A stretch of 64,000 nt of DNA from Panacagrimonas sp041603235 (GTDB lineage: Bacteria; Pseudomonadota; Gammaproteobacteria; Nevskiales; Nevskiaceae): positions 124,001 through 188,000 of the forward strand of contig JBFIES010000001.1 in the NCBI GenBank assembly GCA_041603235.1. The letters are read 5' to 3'. Both the position numbers and the translations under genes were made by a program. Below, in pieces: positions 25,931 to 35,519 of the stretch (position 1 is its first letter; the number at the start of each line of letters is the position of its first letter). Below the pieces are notes generated by a model. The model was not told where the DNA came from and made no database searches. It saw only the letters and a program-made list of their open reading frames with translations.

Positions 25931-27829
25931 TCACCCTGACTGTGCTTCGAGTGCTTCAGATGCATCCAGCCAGGCCTGCTCAACTTCTGACAACTCTTCG
26001 CGCAGCTGGGCTTGTTCCTTGCCCAGTTCGGCCAGCTTCTCGGCATCGGCATTTTTGTAGATATCAGGGTTTGCCAACTGCGCCTCCAACTTTTGCAGCA
26101 ACTTCTCGATTCGGTTCTGCCTAGATTCACTTTGCCGCACCACGTCTCTCAAACGCTTGATCTCCTCGCGCGACAACTTTGCGGCCGGGGCCTTATCTTC
26201 AACAGTCTTCGTCTTGGGGTTCTGCTGGCCCTGTGATTTCTTGCTGCCTTCATTCTGCTTTCCGCGTTCGCTGAGCCAGCGCCCGTAGTCTTCCAGATCC
26301 CCGTCGAATACCTGCACGGACTGATCAGCAACCCGCCACAGACGATCACAGACGCTGCCGATCAGGTGGCGATCATGCGAGACCAGAATCAAGGCGCCTA
26401 CGTAATCATTGAGCGCCATTTCCAAGGCCTGACGCATATCCAGATCGAGGTGATTGGTCGGCTCATCGAGCAGCAACAGATTGGGCCTCGGGTACACCAC
26501 CATCGCGAGGGCCAGACGCGCCTTTTCTCCGCCGGAAAAAGGCTCGGTCGCCTCGTACACCCTGTCCCCGCGAAAGTTGAAAGACCCGAGGTAATTGCGC
26601 AATTCCTGTTCACTGGCCCGAGGGTCGAGCCGCTTGAAGTGCAGAATCGGCGAGGCCTTCGGATCCAGTTGTTCAAGCTGATGCTGTGCGAAGTAGCCCA
26701 CCACCAGATCACTGTGATTGACCGCCTGCCCTGCCATGGGCTCAATCTCTCCGGCGATCAGCCGAACCAGTGTCGATTTGCCGGCGCCGTTGGGTCCGAG
26801 CAGGCCAATTCTCTCTCCTGGCTCAATGCCAAGATTGATCCCCTTGAGCAATGGCGTCTGGTCATAACCAATGGCAACTTTGTTCAGACGTACCAACGGA
26901 GAAGGCAGCTTGTCCGGCTCGCGAAACGAGAAGGTGAATTCATTGTCCGCGATCACCGGTGCCACCAACTGGATGCGCTCAATCATCTTCATCCGCGACT
27001 GCGCCTGCCGTGCCTTGGTAGCCTGCGCCTTGAAACGGTCCACAAATTTCTGCAGATGGGCGATCTCGCGTTCCTGGGCGGCGCGCTGCGCACCCTGCTG
27101 GGAAAGGCGCTCGGCGCGTGTGCGCTCAAAGGCTGAGTAGTTTCCGCTGTAGAGCGTCAATTCTTCGCCGTGCAGGTGCAGCGTGTGCGTGCAGATCGCA
27201 TCCAGAAACTCGCGATCATGCGAGATCAACACCAGCGTGCCCTTGTAGGCGCTCAGCCAGGCCTGAACCCAGAGAACAGCATCCAGATCGAGGTGATTGG
27301 TGGGCTCATCGAGCAACAGCAAATCGGATCGGCACATCAGCGCACGCGCCAGATTAAGGCGCATCCGCCAGCCGCCCGAAAACTCCGCGACCGGTCGTGC
27401 CTGCATCTCCTGCGAAAAACCCAGGCCCGCCAGCAACGTGGCGGCACGCGCCTCCGCGGTATAGCCATCGATCTGGTAGAGACGCTCATGAAGCGCGGCG
27501 ATCTGTTCGCCATCGTGGCTTTCTTCAGCCTTGAGCAGCTTGCTCTGCAACTCGCGATACTCCGCATCGCCGTCCAGTGCGTACTCAAGCGCCGGATCTG
27601 GCACAGCCGGAGTCTCCTGCGCGACCGTCGCGACTTCCCAGTTTCGGGGGCGGTTGAAGTTGCCCAGGTCTGGCGCAAGTTCGTATTTCATCATGGCGAA
27701 CAGGCTGGACTTCCCGGTACCGTTACGGCCCACCAATCCCACACGCTGACCAGGATGAATGGACAGGGTTGCATCACGGATCAGCACCCGCGCTCCGCGG
27801 CGCAGGGTCAATTGGTTGAAACTCAGCAT
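25931..27829 (-). CDS. yheS: ABC-F family ATPase, YheS-like
   Basis: This 632-residue soluble protein has two ABC domains: Walker A GRNGTGKSS (about 36-44) with signature FSGGWRMRLNLARAL, and Walker A GPNGAGKST with FSGGEKARLALA. Walker B plus LLLDEPTNHLDLD occurs in both. The interdomain linker (RAQEREIAHLQKFVDRFKAQ and following) is the P-site tRNA interaction motif region. The C-terminal 110 residues form a charged region and coiled coil (EEIKRLRDVVRQSESRQNRI). This fits YheS, a ribosome-associated translation factor; Uup is the alternative. No transmembrane domain is present. It is divergent from the PhoX-like gene. Confidence 0.92.
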   Translation of the reverse strand: MLSFNQLTLRRGARVLIRDATLSIHPGQRVGLVGRNGTGKSSLFAMMKYELAPDLGNFNRPRNWEVATVAQETPAVPDPALEYALDGDAEYRELQSKLLKAEESHDGEQIAALHERLYQIDGYTAEARAATLLAGLGFSQEMQARPVAEFSGGWRMRLNLARALMCRSDLLLLDEPTNHLDLDAVLWVQAWLSAYKGTLVLISHDREFLDAICTHTLHLHGEELTLYSGNYSAFERTRAERLSQQGAQRAAQEREIAHLQKFVDRFKAQATKARQAQSRMKMIERIQLVAPVIADNEFTFSFREPDKLPSPLVRLNKVAIGYDQTPLLKGINLGIEPGERIGLLGPNGAGKSTLVRLIAGEIEPMAGQAVNHSDLVVGYFAQHQLEQLDPKASPILHFKRLDPRASEQELRNYLGSFNFRGDRVYEATEPFSGGEKARLALAMVVYPRPNLLLLDEPTNHLDLDMRQALEMALNDYVGALILVSHDRHLIGSVCDRLWRVADQSVQVFDGDLEDYGRWLSERGKQNEGSKKSQGQQNPKTKTVEDKAPAAKLSREEIKRLRDVVRQSESRQNRIEKLLQKLEAQLANPDIYKNADAEKLAELGKEQAQLREELSEVEQAWLDASEALEAQSG

Positions 27830-27918
27830 GGCGTTCGGCTTTGGGTACGGCAGTGGAAGACAACCCCCATTGTCCCACGAAGCGTTCGTCGAACCGGATT
27901 AATCTGTCTCAACCGTGG

Positions 27919-29289
27919 ATGTCGCAATCGCAGATGAAGCCAATCAATCGCAGACGCTTTCTTCAACTGATCAACACCGGCGCCGCCAGCCTAAGCCTGC
28001 TACCGGTCATTAATCTGTTCGCCGAGCAGGTGCCAGTGGCTGGGAAGCTACCTAATCTGGGCCCGCTCTCGCCCCGAATCCCGACCAATACGGACGACTT
28101 GAGCAACGCCCTAATCGGCGACCTGCGCGGGCGCGCCCTGTTATCCCTGCCGGCCGGCTTCACGTACAGCGTGATCTCTGCCACAGGCGATTTGCTGAGC
28201 GACGGCCAATCTCGCGTGCCCTCCCATCACGACGGGATGGCCGCCTTTTCCGGTGACGGCGACAGCATCATTCTGGTACGCAATCACGAGCTCGACCGCG
28301 ACGGCTTGGGCAACACGAGATGTGCCCGTGACGACCATCCTGCCTACGATCCATCTCAGGCCGGTGGCACCACAACCCTGACCCTGGATTCAGCCGGTCA
28401 ATTGATGCGTCACGAGGTATCGCTGGCCGGCACCGCGCGCAACTGCGCTGGCGGGCTCACGCCCTGGGGCTCCTGGCTCAGCTGCGAAGAAACCTTTTCC
28501 GAAGGTCGCAGCGGCCTGCGTCATGGCTACGTATTCGAAGTGCCTTGCCAGGGCCTCGCAACGCATCAGCCACTGACAGCAATGGGCCGATTCAATCATG
28601 AAGCCGCGGCGGTAGATCCGAACACTGGCGTCGTCTACCTCACAGAGGACCGCGGCGACGGTCTGCTGTATCGCTTCACACCGAATCGCAAGGGTGATTT
28701 GCAGGCCGGCGGTGTGCTTGATGCGCTCCAGTTCGCAGATGCCTCATCTAGCATCGATACCAGCCGAACATTGGGTTCGCAGATTTTTCGTCCGTTTCCG
28801 GTGCGCTGGGTCCGCATTGATGAACCCGACCCGGACCGTGAAAGTGGACGCAGATCAACTCGCGCACAAGGACGCGCCAAAGGTGCAGCACGCTTCTCCC
28901 GGGGCGAAGGCGCCTGGTGGGGCAATGATCGGCTTTATTTTTCCTGCACCAGCGGTGGTCGCGCGGGACGAGGACAAATTTTCAGCTTTGATCCAAAAGC
29001 ACAAACGCTCACCCTGGTGATCGAAGCCACCAATGAACACACTTTGGCGGCACCCGACAATCTCACCGTCGGACCGCAGGGCCACGTCTACATTTGCGAA
29101 GACGGCTCTGGCGTCGAACGCATCTGGGGCCTCACCGGCGAGGGCAGATTATTTGAAGTCGCGCGCAACGTTCTCAATGGTTCCGAGACAGCCGGCATCT
29201 GTTTCTCTCCGGCGCAGGACCTGATGTTTGTCAACATTCAGGACCCGGGCCTGACCTGCGTTATTCGAGGGCCCTGGGCATCGGTCTGA
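27919..29289 (+). CDS. PhoX-like (DUF839) Tat-exported phosphatase family protein
   Basis: This protein of about 456 residues begins with a twin-arginine signal (NRRRFLQLINTGAASLSLLP). The mature part has DUF839/PhoX landmarks: ILVRNHELD, AGGTTTLTLD, NCAGGLTPWGSWLSCEET, MGRFNHEAAAVDPNTGVVYL and APDNLTVGPQGHVYICEDG. PhoX enzymes are calcium/iron phosphomonoesterases of the periplasm, but many DUF839 members are untested, so phosphatase activity is inferred. ATGs at 27919 and 27934 are both possible; neither has a strong ribosome binding site. It is convergent with the SNF2 gene. Confidence 0.85.
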   Translation: MSQSQMKPINRRRFLQLINTGAASLSLLPVINLFAEQVPVAGKLPNLGPLSPRIPTNTDDLSNALIGDLRGRALLSLPAGFTYSVISATGDLLSDGQSRVPSHHDGMAAFSGDGDSIILVRNHELDRDGLGNTRCARDDHPAYDPSQAGGTTTLTLDSAGQLMRHEVSLAGTARNCAGGLTPWGSWLSCEETFSEGRSGLRHGYVFEVPCQGLATHQPLTAMGRFNHEAAAVDPNTGVVYLTEDRGDGLLYRFTPNRKGDLQAGGVLDALQFADASSSIDTSRTLGSQIFRPFPVRWVRIDEPDPDRESGRRSTRAQGRAKGAARFSRGEGAWWGNDRLYFSCTSGGRAGRGQIFSFDPKAQTLTLVIEATNEHTLAAPDNLTVGPQGHVYICEDGSGVERIWGLTGEGRLFEVARNVLNGSETAGICFSPAQDLMFVNIQDPGLTCVIRGPWASV

Positions 29290-29320
29290 TTCGCCTGCGC
29301 TCAAAAATTCGCAGATCAAT

Positions 29321-31699
29321 TCATGCGCCCAGCGGCGCAAAAAGCTCGTCGATCTCGGCATCATCAAAGTGCAGTTTGGCACTGGACCCGCCCTCCAGAA
29401 CCGCATCGGCGAGGGCCGACTTTCTGCCCTGCAGGGCACGAATTCGCTCTTCCACAGTGCCGGAACAAATCAGTTTGTAGACGAAGACCGGCTTGTCCTG
29501 ACCGATACGATACGCCCGGTCCGTCGCCTGATCTTCTGCGGCCGGATTCCACCACGGATCGTAGTGAATGACCGTGTCTGCCGCGGTCAGGTTCAGGCCC
29601 ACACCGCCCGCCTTGAGACTGATCAGAAACACCGGTGCGTCGCCATTCTGGAAAGCGTCGACAACTTCGGCACGGTTCTGGGTCTGACCGGTGAGTTGCA
29701 GGTGCTTGATGTTGCGCGCATTGAGAGATTGCTTGAGCAATTCCAGCATCGAGGTGAACTGTGAAAACACCAGAACCCGCCGTTTGGCTTGTACCAAGCC
29801 ATCGAGCATGTCGAGCAGGTGCTCCAGCTTTGCGGAAGGCGTGCCCTGAATCTGCTCCTGCAACTCTTCCAGTTTCAGCAGGCGCGGATCGCAACAGACC
29901 TGGCGCAGTCGCAGGAGGGCGTCGAGCACCACCACGCCAGACTGCCCTGCCCCTTGCTCGTCAATAGCGCGCCGCACCCGCGCATGCTGCGCGAGCCGGA
30001 TGGTTTCGTAGAGCGAAGCCTGTGCCGGATCAATTTCAACCGAGCGCACGATTTCCGTCTTGGGCGGCAGATCTTTCAGCACATCCTCTTTGCGCCGACG
30101 CAGCATCAGCGGCGCAATGCGGCGGTTCAGCCGCGCCAGCATCTCACTGTCACCGTACTCTTCTATCGGGGTTCGCCAGAACTGTGCAAAAACTTTCTCG
30201 TCGCCCAAAAGGCCGGGTTCGACCGCATCAAACTGTGCCCAAAGCTCGCCAAGGTGATTCTCCAGCGGGGTGCCGGTCATCGCAATACGCCGTTCCGCTT
30301 TTAGAGTGCGCACCACACGAGCGGCCTGCGTCTTGCTGTTCTTGATGAACTGAGACTCATCCAGAACCAGAAGCCCAAACTTGTGCGGCTTGAGCAGTAG
30401 CTTGTCTCTTGAAAGCAGCGGATAGGTGCTGATGACGAGGTCATGGTCTGGTACCGAATCGAATCTGGACTCTCGGTCCGGACCGTGCAGAACCAGAACC
30501 CGCAATTCGGGCGCAAAACGATGTGCTTCGTTCTTCCAGTTGGCGACCAGCGTGGTCGGAGCAACGATGAGAACGGGCTTGCTCAGACGCCCCGCACAGC
30601 GCTCTGTCCAGATATGCGCAAGCACCTGCACGGTTTTTCCAAGGCCCATGTCATCGGCAAGAACTCCACCCAATCCAGAGGCACCGAGAAAGCCCAACCA
30701 GGCCAGACCTTCTTTCTGATAGGTCCGCAAAGTGCCCAGAAATCCATCGGCAGGCTCGCTGGTGATTTCGGCAGAATTGGCCAGCGAGCGCAGGCGATCC
30801 TGCTCCTTTGCGATGCGCTCGCGCCCATGCCAGGCAAGCTCGGGAATCTGGTCGAAGTCGTCCAGCAAATCGGCTTGCGCGCGTTTGACTCGCAACATGT
30901 TGCCGCGCGGCTGCGATGCGATGATGGCTTCAACCACATCGAGCATGCGACGAAGCCGGTCGAGCCTGAGCGGCACATAGCGGCGTTCGTCCAATGGTGC
31001 CAGCCAGACCGCTTCGGGCGCTTCGTTCTCGCCCGCCTCACGCGGAAAATTGGAATCGGCAAGCAGGTTTCTCAAAATGGGCAGCAGTTCGATGCTGTGA
31101 CCATCCACATCCAGCGTCAGACCGAGTTCAAACCACTTGCCATGGGCACGGCTGGCAACATCAACCCGCCACTGCTTGGGTGCTTTCAGAAGTTCAACCG
31201 GAAAACCTTCCGAAAACTCCAGACGAAAGCCTGAACCCGAGAGCCTCGGCAGCAAATGCAACCAGTGATCCGGGGTCGCCAGCACGCCGCGACCCCGTTC
31301 AAGAACGAAATCACCCGCACGCAACACCGGATCACGATCGAAGTACACGCCCTCAACCTCACCGGCATCGGTCATATGCAGTTCGGCGAGTCGCTCCAGG
31401 GCATCGAGTTCTGCCGGTCCATTGCGGACGTCGTCTCCGGGCAAATCTTCGCCGCCACGCTGGCGCGTATGTGCGCACAGAGGCGCCAGTCGGCGACCGG
31501 CATAGTCGAAAGAAAGCCGCGCCGCGCCAATTGGCCTGCGATCCGGCCGCCCGCGAAACCAGGTCTTGATGCGGTGCGTAAAAAGTCTCAGGCAGGGTTG
31601 AGGAACAATTCGCTCGCCGTGATCCGCCTGCGAGCGCACCGGCGCATCGAGGCTCGGAAGATCGTCAAACAGATCGAAATTGTCATCACCAGTGGACAT
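29321..31699 (-). CDS. SNF2-family DEAD/DEAH helicase
   Basis: The protein has 792 residues from the ATG at 31699 (an in-frame TTG seven codons upstream is less likely). The N-terminal 300 residues are variable. The SNF2 ATPase core shows motif I DDMGLGKTVQ, motif II DESQFIKN, motif III TGTPLENHLGELW, and in lobe two VFSQFTSMLELL, LKAGGVGLNLTAAD and motif VI DRAYRIGQDKPVFVYKLI. No SWIM zinc domain is visible. Bacterial members remodel protein-DNA or RNA-polymerase complexes; RapA is a distant relative. It stands alone without methylase or defence partners, so a restriction or DISARM-like role is not supported. Confidence 0.9.
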   Translation of the reverse strand: MSTGDDNFDLFDDLPSLDAPVRSQADHGERIVPQPCLRLFTHRIKTWFRGRPDRRPIGAARLSFDYAGRRLAPLCAHTRQRGGEDLPGDDVRNGPAELDALERLAELHMTDAGEVEGVYFDRDPVLRAGDFVLERGRGVLATPDHWLHLLPRLSGSGFRLEFSEGFPVELLKAPKQWRVDVASRAHGKWFELGLTLDVDGHSIELLPILRNLLADSNFPREAGENEAPEAVWLAPLDERRYVPLRLDRLRRMLDVVEAIIASQPRGNMLRVKRAQADLLDDFDQIPELAWHGRERIAKEQDRLRSLANSAEITSEPADGFLGTLRTYQKEGLAWLGFLGASGLGGVLADDMGLGKTVQVLAHIWTERCAGRLSKPVLIVAPTTLVANWKNEAHRFAPELRVLVLHGPDRESRFDSVPDHDLVISTYPLLSRDKLLLKPHKFGLLVLDESQFIKNSKTQAARVVRTLKAERRIAMTGTPLENHLGELWAQFDAVEPGLLGDEKVFAQFWRTPIEEYGDSEMLARLNRRIAPLMLRRRKEDVLKDLPPKTEIVRSVEIDPAQASLYETIRLAQHARVRRAIDEQGAGQSGVVVLDALLRLRQVCCDPRLLKLEELQEQIQGTPSAKLEHLLDMLDGLVQAKRRVLVFSQFTSMLELLKQSLNARNIKHLQLTGQTQNRAEVVDAFQNGDAPVFLISLKAGGVGLNLTAADTVIHYDPWWNPAAEDQATDRAYRIGQDKPVFVYKLICSGTVEERIRALQGRKSALADAVLEGGSSAKLHFDDAEIDELFAPLGA

Positions 31700-31959
31700 A
31701 CGTTTGAACGCTAAGCGCAAAAATCAAGCCTCCAGTGTAGCGCCCTCGCCTGCAAGGTGAAGCCCTGTTCCTGAATAATCTGATGATTAAAAACTGCAAA
31801 TCGGAGATTCGACTCCGCCACAACAAGCATCGTTTGGCCACGCGCACGCCTGAAGCTGGTGGCATCCGGAAAATCAGCTGCGAGCATGCGTGTCGCAACC
31901 ATTCTCCGTGCGCGAAATTGGAGACGCTGAAAATCAGGCTCTAGGAAATTTTTCCTGAA

Positions 31960-32694
31960 TCACTGCGCAAAATCTCCACGCAGTGCCTGTATCAATGCGA
32001 TTGCCGCGAGCCCGGCAGTTTCAGTCCGCAACACGCGCGGACCCAGTCTGACCGGAATACAGCCATGTGCGGAAGCATGGCTGATCTCAGCGGTGCTGAA
32101 TCCGCCTTCCGGTCCCACCAGGACGCTGATCGGACCACGCTCTGCCAGAAGCGTCGGCAGCGACTGAGCGGCCTCTGGATCCAGAATGAACGCCTGCCCC
32201 ATTCGCTCTGATGTGCACCACTGCTCGAACTGCGTCACCGCATGCAGATGTGGAATCATGGTGCGCCCGCTCTGCTCGCAGGCTGAAATCATCACGCCGC
32301 GCCAATGCTCCAGTCGCTTGTGCTGGCGTTCCTGATTCAGGTTGACGTTGCACCGCTCGCTCTGGATGGGCACCACTTCACTCACACCCAGTTCGACCGC
32401 CTTCTGGATGGCCCAGTCCATGCGATCACCCTTGCCAATGCCTTGTACCAGCGTGACATGGAGCGGCGACTCAACGACCTCGTCATGGCGCAGGCCGATT
32501 CTCAGCTGGGCACTGCGTTTGGCGACGGACTCGATCCTCGCTTCAAACTCGCCACCCCGGCCGTTAAAAACGCGTAGTTCGGCACCTGCAGTCATGCGCA
32601 GCACCTGAATCAGATGTCGAAATGCCGATTCAGGCATCTCGAAAATCTCATCGCTGGCCAGCTCACGATCGAGAAAAACTCGCGTCAGTGCCAT
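31960..32694 (-). CDS. rsmE: 16S rRNA (uracil1498-N3)-methyltransferase
   Basis: The 244-residue protein begins MALTRVFLDRELASDEIFEM. It has the PUA-like N-terminal part and a SPOUT (deep-trefoil-knot) domain: LVQGIGKGDRMDWAIQKAVE LGV block, SERCNVNL, then VLVGPEGGFSTAEI and LGPRVLRTETAGLAAIALIQ for SAM binding. RsmE methylates U1498 of 16S rRNA in the 30S subunit. The ATG at 32694 has GGTGAG upstream. It follows bioA by 39 bases on the same strand, likely one operon with argA and bioA. Confidence 0.95.
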   Translation of the reverse strand: MALTRVFLDRELASDEIFEMPESAFRHLIQVLRMTAGAELRVFNGRGGEFEARIESVAKRSAQLRIGLRHDEVVESPLHVTLVQGIGKGDRMDWAIQKAVELGVSEVVPIQSERCNVNLNQERQHKRLEHWRGVMISACEQSGRTMIPHLHAVTQFEQWCTSERMGQAFILDPEAAQSLPTLLAERGPISVLVGPEGGFSTAEISHASAHGCIPVRLGPRVLRTETAGLAAIALIQALRGDFAQ

Positions 32695-32733
32695 CTCACC
32701 TGCACCTGAATCCGGTCGCACCTTCTTGCGAAT

Positions 32734-34116
32734 CTATTCACCGGTCGCCACATTGATGCTGTCGATGGCAATCTTGGCCATGGCCTCAACCTCACGTGGC
32801 TCGATGACATAGGGCGGCATGAAATAAATGACGTCGCCAAGCGGACGAAGAAGGACGCCAAAATCCTTGTGCACATTCAGAGCATGTCGATAGACGCGCA
32901 AGCCTCGTCGATCACTCGCCGGAAAGGATTTTTTTGTGGTTGGGTTCTTGGCCAGTTCCACCGCGAGGATCAGGCCTTGCTGGCGCACATCGGCAACATG
33001 AGGATGGCTGCGCAAGCTGGCCGTGGCTGACCACAGATACTGACCCAGCAGATTGACGCGCCCCATCCAGTCTTCCTGCTCAAAAACATCCAGGGTCGCC
33101 AATGCGGCGCGACAAGCGATCGGGTTACCCGAATAAGAATGAGAGTGCAGAAATGCCTTGCCGAGCCGATGCTCCGCAAAGAACGCTTCGTAAATTTCCT
33201 CACGGGTCATGACGCAGGCCAGCGGCAAGGTGCCTCCCGTCAGCCCCTTGGACAAGCACATAAAATCCGGTGTGATGCGCGCCCACTCGCTGGCGAACAT
33301 TTTTCCGGTTCGGCCAAACCCGACGGCGATCTCATCGCAGATCAGATGGACGCCGTGGCGGTCGCAAGCCTCACGCAGCATCGACAGATACACCGCGTGA
33401 TACATGCGCATGCTGCCGGCGCACTGCACCAGCGGCTCAACGATGACCGCCGACACCTCATGCGCATGACGCTCGAGCGCCAGCTCCATCTCAGCAAAGC
33501 GGCGGCGTGTGTGGTCTTCCCAGCTTTCGCCCTGCGCCCGTTCATAGCAATCAGGAGAACTGACGTAGATTGGCTGCATCAGGAGCGGCGCATAGGTATC
33601 GCGATAAAGACCGGTGTGTCCCACCGCCAGCGCGCCCAGGGTTTCGCCGTGATAGCCGTTGGTCAGTGCGATGTAGCGCTTCTTGTCTGGTTTGCCGACG
33701 TTCTGCCAGTAATGGAAGCTCATCTTCAACGCGACTTCGACTGCGGCGGATCCATTGTCGGCCAGGAAGCAACGATCCAGTCCGTCCGGCACCAGTTTGC
33801 ACAACCGCTCCGCCAGCTCGATGGCAGGCTCGTGCGTGAATCCGGCAAAGATGACGTGATCGAGCTCATCAAGCTGCTGCTTGAGCGACGCCACAATGTG
33901 CGGATGCCGATGACCAAAGATGTTGGTCCACCATGAGCTGACGCCATCAAGATAGCGACGGCCGTCGTAGTCTTCGAGCCAGACACCTTCTGCCTTGCGG
34001 ATCGGAATCAGCGGAATCGGCGCTTCGCCACCACCTTGATGGTCGTGCATCTGGGTGCAGGGCTGCCAGCCGTGAGCCAGGCTGCGCGCAACCCACTCTG
34101 CATTGCTTGCACTCAT
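32734..34116 (-). CDS. bioA: Adenosylmethionine-8-amino-7-oxononanoate aminotransferase
   Basis: This 460-residue class-III PLP aminotransferase converts KAPA to DAPA in biotin synthesis, using S-adenosylmethionine as amino donor. DGVSSWWTNIFGHRHPHI near residue 57, NGYHGETLGAL near 153 and the PLP lysine in MCLSKGLTGGTLPLA (Lys290) are visible, with DEIAVGFGRTG carrying the cofactor-binding Asp. SSWWTNIFG is characteristic of BioA. The other bio genes are not in the window. Its start codon overlaps the argA stop (ATGA). Confidence 0.96.
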   Translation of the reverse strand: MSASNAEWVARSLAHGWQPCTQMHDHQGGGEAPIPLIPIRKAEGVWLEDYDGRRYLDGVSSWWTNIFGHRHPHIVASLKQQLDELDHVIFAGFTHEPAIELAERLCKLVPDGLDRCFLADNGSAAVEVALKMSFHYWQNVGKPDKKRYIALTNGYHGETLGALAVGHTGLYRDTYAPLLMQPIYVSSPDCYERAQGESWEDHTRRRFAEMELALERHAHEVSAVIVEPLVQCAGSMRMYHAVYLSMLREACDRHGVHLICDEIAVGFGRTGKMFASEWARITPDFMCLSKGLTGGTLPLACVMTREEIYEAFFAEHRLGKAFLHSHSYSGNPIACRAALATLDVFEQEDWMGRVNLLGQYLWSATASLRSHPHVADVRQQGLILAVELAKNPTTKKSFPASDRRGLRVYRHALNVHKDFGVLLRPLGDVIYFMPPYVIEPREVEAMAKIAIDSINVATGE

Positions 34117-35438
34117 CAGATTGCCTTGATCAGGACCGCCGAATTGCGGCGATAGTTGTACAACTGCTGTCTTTGCATGGGCAGGTCTTCAATCTTTCCG
34201 GGCTTGAATCCGTGCTCCAGAAACCAGTGTGGTGTGTGTGTGGTCAGGGCAAAAATTTTCTTGATGCCCTGCGCGCGCGCTGTTTCTTCAGCTCGCGCCA
34301 GCAAGGCGGCAGCGCGCCCGGCACGCTGGTAGTCCGGATGCACGGACACGCAGCTGAACTCCGCCATATTGTTTTCCGCAAACGGGAACAACGCACAGCA
34401 GGCCACGACCAGACCATCACGGACCATGACATCGAAGGAGGCGATCTCCAGCTCCAGCTGTTCACGCGAACGTGGCACCAGGATGCCGGCATCTTCCTGC
34501 GGCTTGATCAGCGCGAGCACACCGCCCACATCCTCGACATTGGCTTCGCGAACCGACTCGTAATGTTCGTCCGCGTAAATCATCAGCCCCACCCCATCGC
34601 GGGTGTAAAGCTCACGCAGCAAAACACCTTCGGTATCGGCACCAATGAGATGAATACGCTTGACCCCGCATCTGCCCGCGGACAATGCAGAGGCCAGATA
34701 GCGACGATCCTGCTCGGCCATGTCATCGCCCGCCGCGAGCAGCGCAGTGCCCTGACTCAGGGAGAGTTGTCCGGCGTCTCCGGCATCGCTGGCCAGCTTC
34801 CAGCTGTCAGGGCTGGAGTTGGAGACAAAGACCAGCTTGTCAGCGCCGAGCACAGACGCCACTTCGGTCGCCACATCAGACGAGCGCAGATTGAAGATCT
34901 CTCCAGTGGGCGAATATCCCACCGGTGATACCAGCGCAATCCGGTCCTGCTCCAGAACAGCGCGAATGCTCTGCACATCCACGCGACGGACCTCGCCAGT
35001 ATGTTGCAGGTCGACGCCATCCCGGATGCCCACCGGCCGCGCGGTCACCCAGTTTCCACTGGCCACGCGAATGCGCGCCCCGCTCATGGTGGTGCTCACC
35101 AGCGACGTTGAAAGACGCGCCTCCAGATCCATGCGCAGGCTTCCAACCGCCGCCTTGACCGCCTCCAGAGATGCCGGATCAGTAATGCGCAGCTCGCCGT
35201 GATAGTTGGGCTTCAGGTTCCTGCGGGTCATTTCCCGCTCGATCTGCGGACGCGCGCCATGTACCAGGACCAGCTTGGCACCCAGGCTGTGCAACAGCGC
35301 CAGATCGTAGACAAAGCTTTCGAAATCCGGGCGGTCTGCCACTTCACCGCCGAACGCCACCACGAACACGCGTCCGTTGTGGGCATGTACGTAGGGGGCG
35401 CTGGCGCGCAGGGCGGCGACGAATTCAGATGCTTGCAT
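34116..35438 (-). CDS. argA: Amino-acid N-acetyltransferase (N-acetylglutamate synthase)
   Basis: This 440-residue enzyme makes N-acetylglutamate from glutamate and acetyl-CoA, the first step of arginine synthesis. The N-terminal amino-acid-kinase-like domain begins MQASEFVAALRASAPYVHAH with FGGEVADRPDF and LVLVHGARPQIE, which bind arginine. The C-terminal GNAT domain has CVSVHPDYQRAGRAAALLAR and LTTHTPHWFLEHGFKP. The ATG at 35438 matches the usual ArgA start; the frame runs 58 codons further upstream without recognisable sequence. Feedback inhibition by arginine is known for the family. Confidence 0.96.
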   Translation of the reverse strand: MQASEFVAALRASAPYVHAHNGRVFVVAFGGEVADRPDFESFVYDLALLHSLGAKLVLVHGARPQIEREMTRRNLKPNYHGELRITDPASLEAVKAAVGSLRMDLEARLSTSLVSTTMSGARIRVASGNWVTARPVGIRDGVDLQHTGEVRRVDVQSIRAVLEQDRIALVSPVGYSPTGEIFNLRSSDVATEVASVLGADKLVFVSNSSPDSWKLASDAGDAGQLSLSQGTALLAAGDDMAEQDRRYLASALSAGRCGVKRIHLIGADTEGVLLRELYTRDGVGLMIYADEHYESVREANVEDVGGVLALIKPQEDAGILVPRSREQLELEIASFDVMVRDGLVVACCALFPFAENNMAEFSCVSVHPDYQRAGRAAALLARAEETARAQGIKKIFALTTHTPHWFLEHGFKPGKIEDLPMQRQQLYNYRRNSAVLIKAI

Positions 35439-35519
35439 GACGCGATTATAGAGGCCTGCGTCCCGGCGTCCGCTCCGCAGCCTGCCAATTGGACCCGCGT
35501 CGCGCCGTATACTTGTGCG

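Noticed and set aside
29321..31699. A defence-system helicase (DISARM, restriction or similar)
   Set aside because: No methylase, nuclease, PLD or other defence partner lies beside the SNF2 gene; neighbours are housekeeping genes.
31801..31820. A tRNA T-arm-like sequence (CGGAG-ATTCGA-CTCCG then CCA)
   Set aside because: The loop is six rather than seven bases and no D arm, anticodon arm or matching acceptor strand is found upstream. Not a tRNA, and no integrase is near to make it an attachment site.
31711..31902. A possible 63-residue protein upstream of the SNF2 gene
   Set aside because: No ribosome binding site or family match; it overlaps the likely SNF2 leader.
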